Positions 1-5,714 of a stretch of DNA of 11,158 bases are shown here, in pieces. The notes below the pieces were generated by a model that had not been told where the DNA came from, ran no database searches, and worked only from the letters and a program-made list of their open reading frames with translations. The translations under genes were made by a program, and so were the position numbers. The stretch lies in the NCBI GenBank assembly GCA_023231445.1, contig JALNVF010000108.1, positions 1-11,158 of the forward strand, written 5' to 3'. Numbering within the stretch: position 1 is the stretch's first letter; every line of letters starts with the position of its first letter. The stretch comes from Treponema sp. GTDB taxonomy: Bacteria > Spirochaetota > Spirochaetia > Treponematales > Treponemataceae.

Positions 1-1
1 C

Positions 2-238
2 TGCCATCCCGGCGACTGTCACTATACGAGCGGCAACTATTTCGCACGCCGCCGCATGACACTCCTCTTTTCAATGCTCAATTTCATGGGTATTGAAAAG
101 GGACGTACGCGTGTCGAATGGGTATCAGCCGCAGAAGGTGCACGGTTTGCAAAAACAATGCAGGATTTCGTCGAGACTGTTACAAAACTTGGAGAAAATA
201 AACGGCTGGAGGATCTCAGATGCAAGACAACAAAATAA
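2..238 (+). CDS. flxD: FlxD / MvhD-like [2Fe-2S] electron-transfer subunit, 3' end only
   Basis: Only the last 78 codons are in the window; the reading frame is open from base 2 to the TAA at 236-238. The visible part starts with CHPGDCHY, followed by GN and an arginine-rich stretch, and later VSAAEG and F. This is the conserved C-terminal pattern of the methyl-viologen-reducing hydrogenase delta subunit (MvhD) family, whose cysteines bind a [2Fe-2S] cluster. In Flx-Hdr complexes this subunit passes electrons from the NAD(P)H-oxidising module to the flavoprotein HdrA. Because flxC, flxB and flxA follow directly, FlxD is a better name than MvhD; no hydrogenase gene is visible. Its end overlaps the start of flxC by 19 bases, which suggests translational coupling. 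The order hdr-flxD-flxC-flxB-flxA is inferred, since the upstream part is missing. MvhD family: high confidence. FlxD name: from context. Confidence 0.85.
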   Translation, partial: CHPGDCHYTSGNYFARRRMTLLFSMLNFMGIEKGRTRVEWVSAAEGARFAKTMQDFVETVTKLGENKRLEDLRCKTTK

Positions 239-1224
239 GTTCGCAGCTTGTCTCCCGCGCGAAGGAGCTTCTTTCCAGCGGTAAAGTTCAGCTAGTAATC
301 GGATGGCGCAAAGGACTTTTTGATTACGACGTCACCCCTTCTCTTTTTACAACTGCGGAAGATATTGAAAATAATTTCGTATACAACGAATGGTGCGGTG
401 CGAATCTCTCAAAATATCTCGTAAAAGAAACGCGGAAAATCGAGACAGCAAAAGATACGGTACGCATGAACAACAAAATGGCAAAAATGAAGGATCCGAA
501 TGCTGCTGAACAGCCGGAACCACAGGCAAAAATACTTGTTTTTTTAAAGCCGTGCGACACCTACAGTTTTACTGAACTGCTCAAAGAACACCGTATTAAC
601 CGCGACGACGTGTATGCCGTCGGCATTCCGTGCGACGGTATGAAAGATCCTGAAAAAAAGGAACTTTCTGAACGCTGCACAGTCTGCAAGAGTAAAAAGC
701 ATGTCACCTACGACGAACTTATCGGCGAAGACGGCAGTGTACAGGATTCCAACAGATTCGATATGGTGGAAAAAATCGAAGCTATGTCTCCCGACGAACG
801 TTTTGCATTCTGGCAGGGTGAACTTTCGCGGTGCATCAGATGCAACGCATGCCGCAACGTGTGTCCGGCCTGTACCTGCGAACACTGCATTTTCGATAAT
901 CCTGACAGCGGTGCTGCACAGAAAGTTGCGGCAGATGATTTTGAAGAAAGCATGTTCCATATTATCCGCGCATGGCACGTTGCCGGACGGTGTACAGACT
1001 GCGGTGAATGTTCACGTGTCTGCCCGCAGAATATTCCGCTTCATCTGCTTAACCGTAAATTTATAAAAGACATCAACGAACTGTACGGACCGTATATGGC
1101 CGGCAGTGATATGGAAACGAAGCCGCCGATGCTTACATGGACAAAAGACGATGCAAACCCAGGCGTTGTGAATACCCGTGATACAGCCGGTGCAACGCAA
1201 TGCAATTGCAATGGAGGCAGATAA
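220..1224 (+). CDS. flxC: FlxC: 2x[4Fe-4S] electron-transfer subunit of the Flx NAD(P)H-oxidising complex
   Basis: A 334-residue cytoplasmic iron-sulfur protein with no signal peptide or membrane segment. The N-terminal part carries KPCD at 110-113 and GIPCDG at 135-140, as in FrhB/FdhB-type and sulfhydrogenase beta proteins. Two ferredoxin sites follow: C205, C208, C211, C215 and C258, C261, C264, C268. The first is extended by CPxCxC (C218, C220) and C223. Its role is to carry electrons between the FAD/NAD subunit FlxA and FlxD. The start is fixed by GGAGGA at 208-213, six bases before the ATG, inside the end of flxD. The TAA overlaps the flxB ATG by one base. The protein ends in an odd CNCNGGR tail. 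A charged, low-complexity linker at about 74-104 interrupts the N-terminal domain. Which of the two dicluster proteins is called FlxB or FlxC rests on gene order. Dicluster family: very sure. Exact letter: moderately sure. Confidence 0.82.
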   Translation: MQDNKISSQLVSRAKELLSSGKVQLVIGWRKGLFDYDVTPSLFTTAEDIENNFVYNEWCGANLSKYLVKETRKIETAKDTVRMNNKMAKMKDPNAAEQPEPQAKILVFLKPCDTYSFTELLKEHRINRDDVYAVGIPCDGMKDPEKKELSERCTVCKSKKHVTYDELIGEDGSVQDSNRFDMVEKIEAMSPDERFAFWQGELSRCIRCNACRNVCPACTCEHCIFDNPDSGAAQKVAADDFEESMFHIIRAWHVAGRCTDCGECSRVCPQNIPLHLLNRKFIKDINELYGPYMAGSDMETKPPMLTWTKDDANPGVVNTRDTAGATQCNCNGGR

Positions 1225-2270
1225 TGTACGTTTTACCGTTATCACAACTTGATGCATTATTCGAAACAATCGGTTCCAGGGGGCCGCTCTATATTCCGGT
1301 AGACAATAATTCCGGTAAAGCTGATTTCAAACGCTGGGAAAATGGCGTACAGATGAGTAAAGCACTCAAAACTGTGCGTTCGGCGAAAGATTTCTTCTTC
1401 CCAAAGACGGAAAATCTTGTTAATTTCAAGATGAACGGCAGGAAAATTGAAGTCGAAGATCCGCGGAAAGAGCTTGAAGATTTTGTCGTATTCGGCGTAC
1501 GCGCGTGCGATGCGGCAAGCTTTGCAATCGTCGACGACGTATATATCAATATGAAGCCGGTTGATACCTATTATAAGAACAGGCGCGAACATGGAACGGT
1601 TGTTACACTTGCATGTACCGATCCGGCTCAGACATGTTTCTGCAAACTGTATGATATAGATGCAGCCGATCCGAAAGGCGATGTGAGTGCATGGATGGCA
1701 GACGGAAACGTCTATCTTCAGCCGAATACGGACAAGGGAAACAGACTGATCGACAGCGTAAAGTCTCTGCTCAAAGAAAGCGACTCAAAAGTTGTTGAAT
1801 CGCAGCAGAATGTCACACGAGAAAAAATTTCAAATCTGCCGTTCGTAAAGCTTGATCTTACAAAATATTCCGGCGAAAACATGCTCAAGATTTTTAATTC
1901 GAAAGTCTGGGACAGTCTTTCTGAAGCGTGTCTTGGCTGCGGAACGTGTACGTACGTATGCCCCACCTGCATGTGTTTCGATGTGCGCAGTTTCGATACA
2001 GGAGACGGAATCAAACAGTTCCGCTGCTGGGACAGCTGCATGTATTCCGATTTTACAAAAATGGCTGCTGCAAATCCGCGTCTTACTCAGAAAGAGCGGT
2101 TCCGTCAGCGTTTTATGCATAAACTCGTTTACTACCCCATGGACCACAAAGGAGTAAAGAGCTGCGTAGGATGCGGACGCTGCCTTGAAAGCTGCCCGAT
2201 TCACATGAACATTGTAAAAGTCATAAAAACAATAGATGAAACGCCCGACCAACCCGAAGGAGCAAAATAA
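1224..2270 (+). CDS. flxB: FlxB: sulfhydrogenase beta-like 2x[4Fe-4S] subunit of the Flx complex
   Basis: A 348-residue soluble protein of the sulfhydrogenase beta / 4Fe-4S dicluster family. Cluster sites are C236, C239, C242, C246 and C314, C317, C320, C324. CPTCMC directly follows the first site, with further cysteines C268 and C272. The N-terminal domain has GVRACDA at 91-97 and cysteines 131, 138 and 140, matching the KPCD / GIPCDG region of its neighbour, so the two genes look like distant paralogues. The role is electron transfer between FlxA and the rest of the complex. An in-frame ATG at 1200 exists, but the ATG at 1224 is preferred: GGAGG at 1213-1217 lies six bases upstream, and the start overlaps the flxC stop as TAATG, which suggests coupling. 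The stop is one base before the flxA start codon. Confidence 0.84.
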   Translation: MYVLPLSQLDALFETIGSRGPLYIPVDNNSGKADFKRWENGVQMSKALKTVRSAKDFFFPKTENLVNFKMNGRKIEVEDPRKELEDFVVFGVRACDAASFAIVDDVYINMKPVDTYYKNRREHGTVVTLACTDPAQTCFCKLYDIDAADPKGDVSAWMADGNVYLQPNTDKGNRLIDSVKSLLKESDSKVVESQQNVTREKISNLPFVKLDLTKYSGENMLKIFNSKVWDSLSEACLGCGTCTYVCPTCMCFDVRSFDTGDGIKQFRCWDSCMYSDFTKMAAANPRLTQKERFRQRFMHKLVYYPMDHKGVKSCVGCGRCLESCPIHMNIVKVIKTIDETPDQPEGAK

Positions 2271-2271
2271 T

Positions 2272-3099
2272 ATGGAAAAAGATGCATTAATTCCGTACAT
2301 CGGCGTCATAACGGATATCCGTCAGGAAACAGGCGATGTAAAGACATTCCGCGTCGTCGGCCGCGACGGAAAGAAACTGTTTGAACATATTCCCGGACAG
2401 TGCGCAATTATCGAAGTTCCCGGAGTCGGCGAATCAATGATTTCGATCACGTCTTCACCGACAATTCCCGATTATCAGGAATTCTCAATAAAAAAATGCG
2501 GATGTGTTACCACGTGGCTTCATTCGGTTGAACCCGGACAGGAAATTGCCGTCCGCGGGCCGCTCGGAAACGGATTCCCCGTAGAAACATCTTTCAAAGG
2601 TAAAAACCTGTTGTTTGTTGCCGGCGGTATCGGACTTGCTCCACTCCACAGTGTTATCAACTATGTACGTGCCCACCGTGAAAAATACGGAAAAGTAATG
2701 ATTGTATACGGTTCCCGTTCAAAACAGGACCTTGTAACATATAAAGAAATCAGCGAAGAATGGATGAAGGAAAAAGATTTTAACGTCTGCCTCACAATCG
2801 ATAAAGCACAGCCAGACTGGGACGGACACGTAGGCTTTGTTCCGACATACGTAAAGGAGCTTAATCCAGATCCGAGCTATACCGTCATTATGTGCGGACC
2901 ACCGATTCTTATTCATCTTACACTTGCAGGACTTAAGGAACTCGGTTTCAAAGATACGCAGGTTTTTACAACAATGGAAATGCGTATGAAATGCGGTATT
3001 GGTAAATGCGGAAGATGCAATATCGGTGACAAATATGTCTGCAAGGACGGTCCGGTATTCAGTTTCGATCAGCTGGGAGAACTGCCTCCGGAGTATTAG
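2272..3099 (+). CDS. flxA: FlxA: FAD/NAD(P)H-binding oxidoreductase subunit with [2Fe-2S] site
   Basis: A 275-residue protein of the ferredoxin reductase-like superfamily, close to sulfhydrogenase gamma and the dihydroorotate dehydrogenase electron-transfer subunit PyrK. In order it shows PGQ at 41-43 and SITSSP at 58-63 (FAD domain), RGPLGNGFP at 95-103, GGIGLAPL at 118-125 (dinucleotide binding), CGPP at 208-211, and a C-terminal [2Fe-2S] site C241, C246, C249, C257 (C-x4-C-x2-C-x7-C). It should oxidise NADH or NADPH by hydride transfer to FAD and pass single electrons through its cluster to FlxB/FlxC. The start at 2272 has AAGGAG at 2257-2262 with a nine-base spacer. The in-frame ATG at 2236 lies inside flxB before that site and is rejected. 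The preference for NADH over NADPH cannot be read here. After the stop comes a palindrome-rich spacer, the first real gap in the operon. Confidence 0.86.
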   Translation: MEKDALIPYIGVITDIRQETGDVKTFRVVGRDGKKLFEHIPGQCAIIEVPGVGESMISITSSPTIPDYQEFSIKKCGCVTTWLHSVEPGQEIAVRGPLGNGFPVETSFKGKNLLFVAGGIGLAPLHSVINYVRAHREKYGKVMIVYGSRSKQDLVTYKEISEEWMKEKDFNVCLTIDKAQPDWDGHVGFVPTYVKELNPDPSYTVIMCGPPILIHLTLAGLKELGFKDTQVFTTMEMRMKCGIGKCGRCNIGDKYVCKDGPVFSFDQLGELPPEY

Positions 3100-3101
3100 A
3101 C

Positions 3102-3128
3102 GTCAAAATGACATCCTGTCATTTTGAC
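3102..3128. repeat. Perfect 12-bp palindrome, TCC loop (spacer 1, element a)
   Basis: Arms 3102-3113 and 3117-3128 are exact inverse complements around a three-base TCC loop, beginning two bases after the flxA stop codon. The inner part AATGACA-TCC-TGTCATT recurs in the next spacer at 3927-3944 with one extra G in the loop. No T-run follows, so it is not a typical intrinsic terminator. It may act as an mRNA stability or processing hairpin. Confidence 0.85.
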
Positions 3129-3129
3129 T

Positions 3130-3160
3130 CTGCGAGTTTTTGTTTTACAAAAACTCGCAG
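3130..3160. repeat. Perfect 14-bp palindrome, TTT loop (spacer 1, element b)
   Basis: Arms 3130-3143 and 3147-3160 pair perfectly around a TTT loop. The arms begin and end with CTGCGAG / CTCGCAG. The hairpin starts one base after the first palindrome ends and has no T-tract downstream. It is probably the most stable hairpin of the spacer. Confidence 0.85.
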
Positions 3161-3176
3161 GTTATAAAACTACATT

Positions 3177-3205
3177 TTGACGCGCCATCCATGGCGCTTT
3201 GTCAA
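3177..3205. repeat. GCGCC-type palindrome with TTGAC/GTCAA flanks (spacer 1, element c)
   Basis: GCGCCA at 3182-3187 pairs with TGGCGC at 3192-3197 around a TCCA loop. TTGAC at 3177-3181 and GTCAA at 3201-3205 extend the stem past a TTT bulge. The segment 3179-3198 matches 4042-4061 in the next spacer at 17 of 20 positions. It ends 11 bases before the GAGG ribosome binding site of the following gene. Confidence 0.75.
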
Positions 3206-3227
3206 TCATCTATTACGAGGTTAATAA

Positions 3228-3914
3228 ATGTCAGACGAAAATAAAGAAATGGTAAACATTTACCTTTTTGGAAAGAAATATGAAGTTCCGTCGCAGCTTA
3301 CTATTATGAACGCGATGGAATATGCCGGATACCAGCTTGTACGCGGGTGCGGATGCAGGAACGGCTTCTGCGGTGCGTGTGCAACGATTTACCGCATCAA
3401 GGGACAGAACCAGCTGAAGACGTGTCTTGCCTGCCAGACGAAAGTTGAAGACAACATGTATATCGCGACGCTCCCCTTCTTTCCTCTTGTTAAGCAGGTG
3501 TACGACATTAATAAAATTAAACCTGAACAGCAGATCATGATGCAGCTGTATCCTGAAATCTATGCATGTATCGGCTGCAATGCATGTACACGTGCATGCC
3601 CGCAGGGACTTAAGACGATGCAGTACATTGCATATGCTCAGCGCGGCGAATTCCAGAAATGCGCGGATGAGTCGTTCGACTGCGTCATGTGCGGTATCTG
3701 CTCTTCACGCTGCCCTGCCGGTATCAGTCATCCGCAGGTTGCAGAACTTGCACGCCGTCTGAACGGTAAATACATTCAGCCCGAGTCAAAGCATCTTACC
3801 GAACGCGTTCAGGAAATCAGGGACGGAAAGTTTGAAGCGCTGATTGAAGCTGTTATGGATAAGCCGCTTGACGAGCTCAAAGAACTGTACAACAACAGGG
3901 AAATTGAATCATGA
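3228..3914 (+). CDS. Soluble Tfr/Sdh-like iron-sulfur subunit: [2Fe-2S] + 2x[4Fe-4S], no HdrB-like domain
   Basis: A 228-residue protein. Residues ~8-85 form a plant/SdhB-type [2Fe-2S] domain (C43, C48, C51, C66; extra C41 and C69). Residues ~110-170 form an HdrC-like pair of [4Fe-4S] sites: C114, C117, C120, C124 and C152, C155, C158, C162, each with proline after the last Cys. This differs from SdhB/FrdB, where the third cluster is a [3Fe-4S] made from an irregular motif. The layout matches the N-terminal half of thiol:fumarate reductase TfrB, but the CCG (HdrB-like) half that would oxidise thiols is absent. It probably wires electrons into the flavoprotein encoded next. No membrane-anchor gene or quinone site is seen. 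The start has GAGG at 3217-3220, seven bases before the ATG. It lies between two palindrome-rich spacers. The physiological electron donor is inferred to be the Flx(-Hdr) module. An alternative is a partner for a different enoate reductase. Confidence 0.8.
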   Translation: MSDENKEMVNIYLFGKKYEVPSQLTIMNAMEYAGYQLVRGCGCRNGFCGACATIYRIKGQNQLKTCLACQTKVEDNMYIATLPFFPLVKQVYDINKIKPEQQIMMQLYPEIYACIGCNACTRACPQGLKTMQYIAYAQRGEFQKCADESFDCVMCGICSSRCPAGISHPQVAELARRLNGKYIQPESKHLTERVQEIRDGKFEALIEAVMDKPLDELKELYNNREIES

Positions 3915-3921
3915 GGTTGTC

Positions 3922-3949
3922 ACAACAATGACATCCGTGTCATTGTTGT
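3922..3949. repeat. Perfect 12-bp palindrome, TCCG loop (spacer 2, element a)
   Basis: Arms 3922-3933 and 3938-3949 pair perfectly around TCCG, a UNCG-type tetraloop in RNA. The core 3927-3944 is the same as 3107-3123 in spacer 1 apart from the one-base loop insertion, while the outer arm bases differ yet remain self-complementary. It begins seven bases after the preceding stop codon. There is no T-tract. Confidence 0.85.
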
Positions 3950-3963
3950 TCCGTGAGTTTGTC

Positions 3964-4021
3964 ACGCAACTGACATACATGCCAGTTGCGTTTTGCTGGT
4001 TTCTGCTCCGCATAAACCAGC
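3964..4021. repeat. Two further inverted repeats in spacer 2
   Basis: ACGCAACTG at 3964-3972 pairs with CAGTTGCGT at 3983-3991 (9 bp, 10-base loop). GCTGGTTT at 3995-4002 pairs with AAACCAGC at 4014-4021 (8 bp, 11-base loop). They follow the first hairpin closely and have no counterpart in spacer 1 except the shared GAGTTT just before them (3955-3960, compare 3134-3139). Neither is followed by a convincing T-run, although TATTTTAAT lies at 4025-4033. Confidence 0.7.
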
Positions 4022-4041
4022 TGATATTTTAATAAACTGCC

Positions 4042-4061
4042 GACGCGCCGTCCGAGGCGCT
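4042..4061. repeat. GCGCC-type palindrome (spacer 2, last element)
   Basis: GCGCC at 4045-4049 pairs with GGCGC at 4056-4060 around GTCCGA. The 20-base segment matches 3179-3198 at 17 positions and occupies the same place, a short distance upstream of a ribosome binding site (AAGGAG at 4075-4080). GCC/GGC at 4039-4041 and 4064-4066 could extend the stem across a three-base internal loop. Confidence 0.72.
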
Positions 4062-4088
4062 GGGGCTGCAACATAAGGAGTATATGCA

Positions 4089-5711
4089 ATGTATACAGGA
4101 ATTATGCAGGAATCGGCGGCGAAAGTTGCCGCTAAACGGGAAGCAAATGCTGCGCTTGAACCGCGCCGCATGACTGCCGACGAAAAGGACGCAGTACTTA
4201 ATGAGTACCATCCCGATCATATAAAATCACAGTTTACTGAACTTACAATAGGACCGAACAAAGGAGAGAAAGCTCCTCTTGAGCTGGTCGACATATTACA
4301 GGGAAAGCCGCGTGTTGAACCTTCTCAGATTGATTTGACCCATCCCGACTATGAAACCGACGTCCTCATTATCGGCGGCGGCGGAGCCGGTACGTCGGCT
4401 GCAATCGAAGCAGATAATGCCGGTCAGAAAGTTCTGGTCGTTACAAAACTCCGCGTAGGAGACGCGAATACGATGATGGCAGAAGGCGGCATTCAGGCTG
4501 CCGATAAGGCAAACGATTCTCCTCAGCAGCACTTTCTTGATGCATTCGGCGGCGGCCATTTTATGGCAAAGAAAGAACTTGTCTACGAACTTGTTACAAA
4601 AGCACCGGAAACAATCCAGTGGCTTAATAACCTCGGAGTTGAATTCGATAAAACTTCAGACGGAACAATGGTCACGACGCACGGCGGCGGAACAAGCCGC
4701 AAGCGTATGCATGCGTGTAAGGACTATTCCGGTGCTGAAATCATGCGCACGCTCCGTGACGAAGTATTCAACCGCGAGAACAACATCAAGGTTGTTGATT
4801 TTACCGCAGCAATAGAGCTTATCAAAGATGAAAAAGGAAACTGTGCCGGTGCCGTTCTTATGAATATGGAAACAAAACAGCTACTTATTGCAAAGGCAAA
4901 GACGGTCATTATCGCTACAGGCGGAGCCGGACGCATGCACTATCAGGGTTTTCCTACGTCGAATCATTACGGTGCAACGGCAGACGGACTTGTCCTTGCA
5001 TACCGTGCCGGCGCAAAACTTCTTTATGAATATTCTCTGCAGTATCATCCGACGGGAGCCGCATTTCCGCAGCAGGTACTTGGAGCACTCGTTACGGAAA
5101 AAGTACGCTCGCTCGGCGCAAAAGTCGTGAATGTGGACGGAGACGTCTTCATCCATCCGCTGGAAACCCGTGACGTCGAAGCAGCCGGTATTATCCGCGA
5201 AGTAAAGAAAGGAAAAGGCATCCCGACAGGAATGGGCAGCGGTGTGTGGCTTGACACTCCTATGATTGAGCTCAAAAACGGTGAAGGTACAATCGAAAAG
5301 CGTATTCCCGCCATGATGCGCATGTTTGCAAAATATGACATCGACATCAGAAAGGATCCGATTCTTGTCTACCCGACGCTGCACTATCAGAACGGCGGCG
5401 TTGATATTAATCAGGACTGCAGTACCAATATCCCGAATTTGTTCGTAGCTGGCGAAGCCAGCGGCGGTATTCACGGAACAAACCGCCTCATGGGCAATTC
5501 GTTACTCGACGTTGTCGTATTCGGACGCGTTGCAGGTACGGCTGCTGCAAGACAGGCTGCAAAAACTTCCATGCCGGAGAAACTGACGCTGCAGCATGTG
5601 AAAGATTTTGAGAAAGAACGTACGGATGCAGGAATACATACGGAGACACAGTCTCCCCGTCTTCTTCCTCATTATACACACGGTAATCCTGAATTTGAAG
5701 AAAGGAAATAA
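4089..5711 (+). CDS. Fumarate reductase/succinate dehydrogenase-type flavoprotein (TfrA-like, non-covalent FAD)
   Basis: A 540-residue soluble flavoprotein of the FrdA/SdhA/TfrA family. After an unusual hydrophilic extension (~1-88) comes the FAD Rossmann motif GGGGAG (96-101), then AEGG (131-134), GGGTSRKR (199-206) and ATGGAG (276-281). The fumarate-site residues are present: HPTG at 320-323, E337/R340, HY at 432-433 and NRL with R466. The motif that holds the FAD-linking histidine in FrdA/SdhA reads NTMMAEGG here, so Asn127 replaces that His and FAD should be non-covalent, as in TfrA and NadB. There is no signal peptide. It probably reduces fumarate to succinate in the cytoplasm with electrons from the preceding iron-sulfur protein. 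AAGGAG at 4075-4080 is eight bases before the ATG; the ATG at 4084 is out of frame. The permease gene follows after three bases. Substrate is inferred: another enoate is possible. NadB is unlikely because of the redox partner gene and lack of nadA/nadC. Confidence 0.84.
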   Translation: MYTGIMQESAAKVAAKREANAALEPRRMTADEKDAVLNEYHPDHIKSQFTELTIGPNKGEKAPLELVDILQGKPRVEPSQIDLTHPDYETDVLIIGGGGAGTSAAIEADNAGQKVLVVTKLRVGDANTMMAEGGIQAADKANDSPQQHFLDAFGGGHFMAKKELVYELVTKAPETIQWLNNLGVEFDKTSDGTMVTTHGGGTSRKRMHACKDYSGAEIMRTLRDEVFNRENNIKVVDFTAAIELIKDEKGNCAGAVLMNMETKQLLIAKAKTVIIATGGAGRMHYQGFPTSNHYGATADGLVLAYRAGAKLLYEYSLQYHPTGAAFPQQVLGALVTEKVRSLGAKVVNVDGDVFIHPLETRDVEAAGIIREVKKGKGIPTGMGSGVWLDTPMIELKNGEGTIEKRIPAMMRMFAKYDIDIRKDPILVYPTLHYQNGGVDINQDCSTNIPNLFVAGEASGGIHGTNRLMGNSLLDVVVFGRVAGTAAARQAAKTSMPEKLTLQHVKDFEKERTDAGIHTETQSPRLLPHYTHGNPEFEERK

Positions 5712-5714
5712 CAG

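Noticed and set aside
1200..1223. In-frame upstream ATG extending flxB by eight residues
   Set aside because: It lies before the GGAGG at 1213-1217, which fits the ATG at 1224 with six-base spacing; the added residues are encoded across that site.
2236..2271. In-frame upstream ATG extending flxA by 12 residues
   Set aside because: It sits inside the flxB coding end, with no ribosome binding site; AAGGAG at 2257-2262 serves the ATG at 2272.
3844..4032. Small plus-strand frame spanning the end of the iron-sulfur gene and the second spacer
   Set aside because: It runs through the palindromes and lacks a ribosome binding site; its sequence is explained by the overlap with the real gene and the repeats.
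3102..4061. Spacer palindromes read as intrinsic terminators
   Set aside because: No hairpin in either spacer is followed by a T-run on the plus strand, and same-operon genes follow with good ribosome binding sites.
3102..4061. Spacer repeats read as a CRISPR array
   Set aside because: There are only two copies of each short element, separated by a gene, with no regular repeat-spacer pattern.
4881..5474. 197-codon open frame on the minus strand inside the flavoprotein gene
   Set aside because: It is a shadow of a gene with strong family motifs on the plus strand; the translation shows no recognisable domain, and no ribosome site stands out.
4089..5711. Flavoprotein as L-aspartate oxidase (NadB)
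   Set aside because: The Asn at the FAD position is shared with NadB, but the adjacent iron-sulfur subunit, the long N-terminal extension and the absence of nadA/nadC favour a fumarate reductase-type enzyme.
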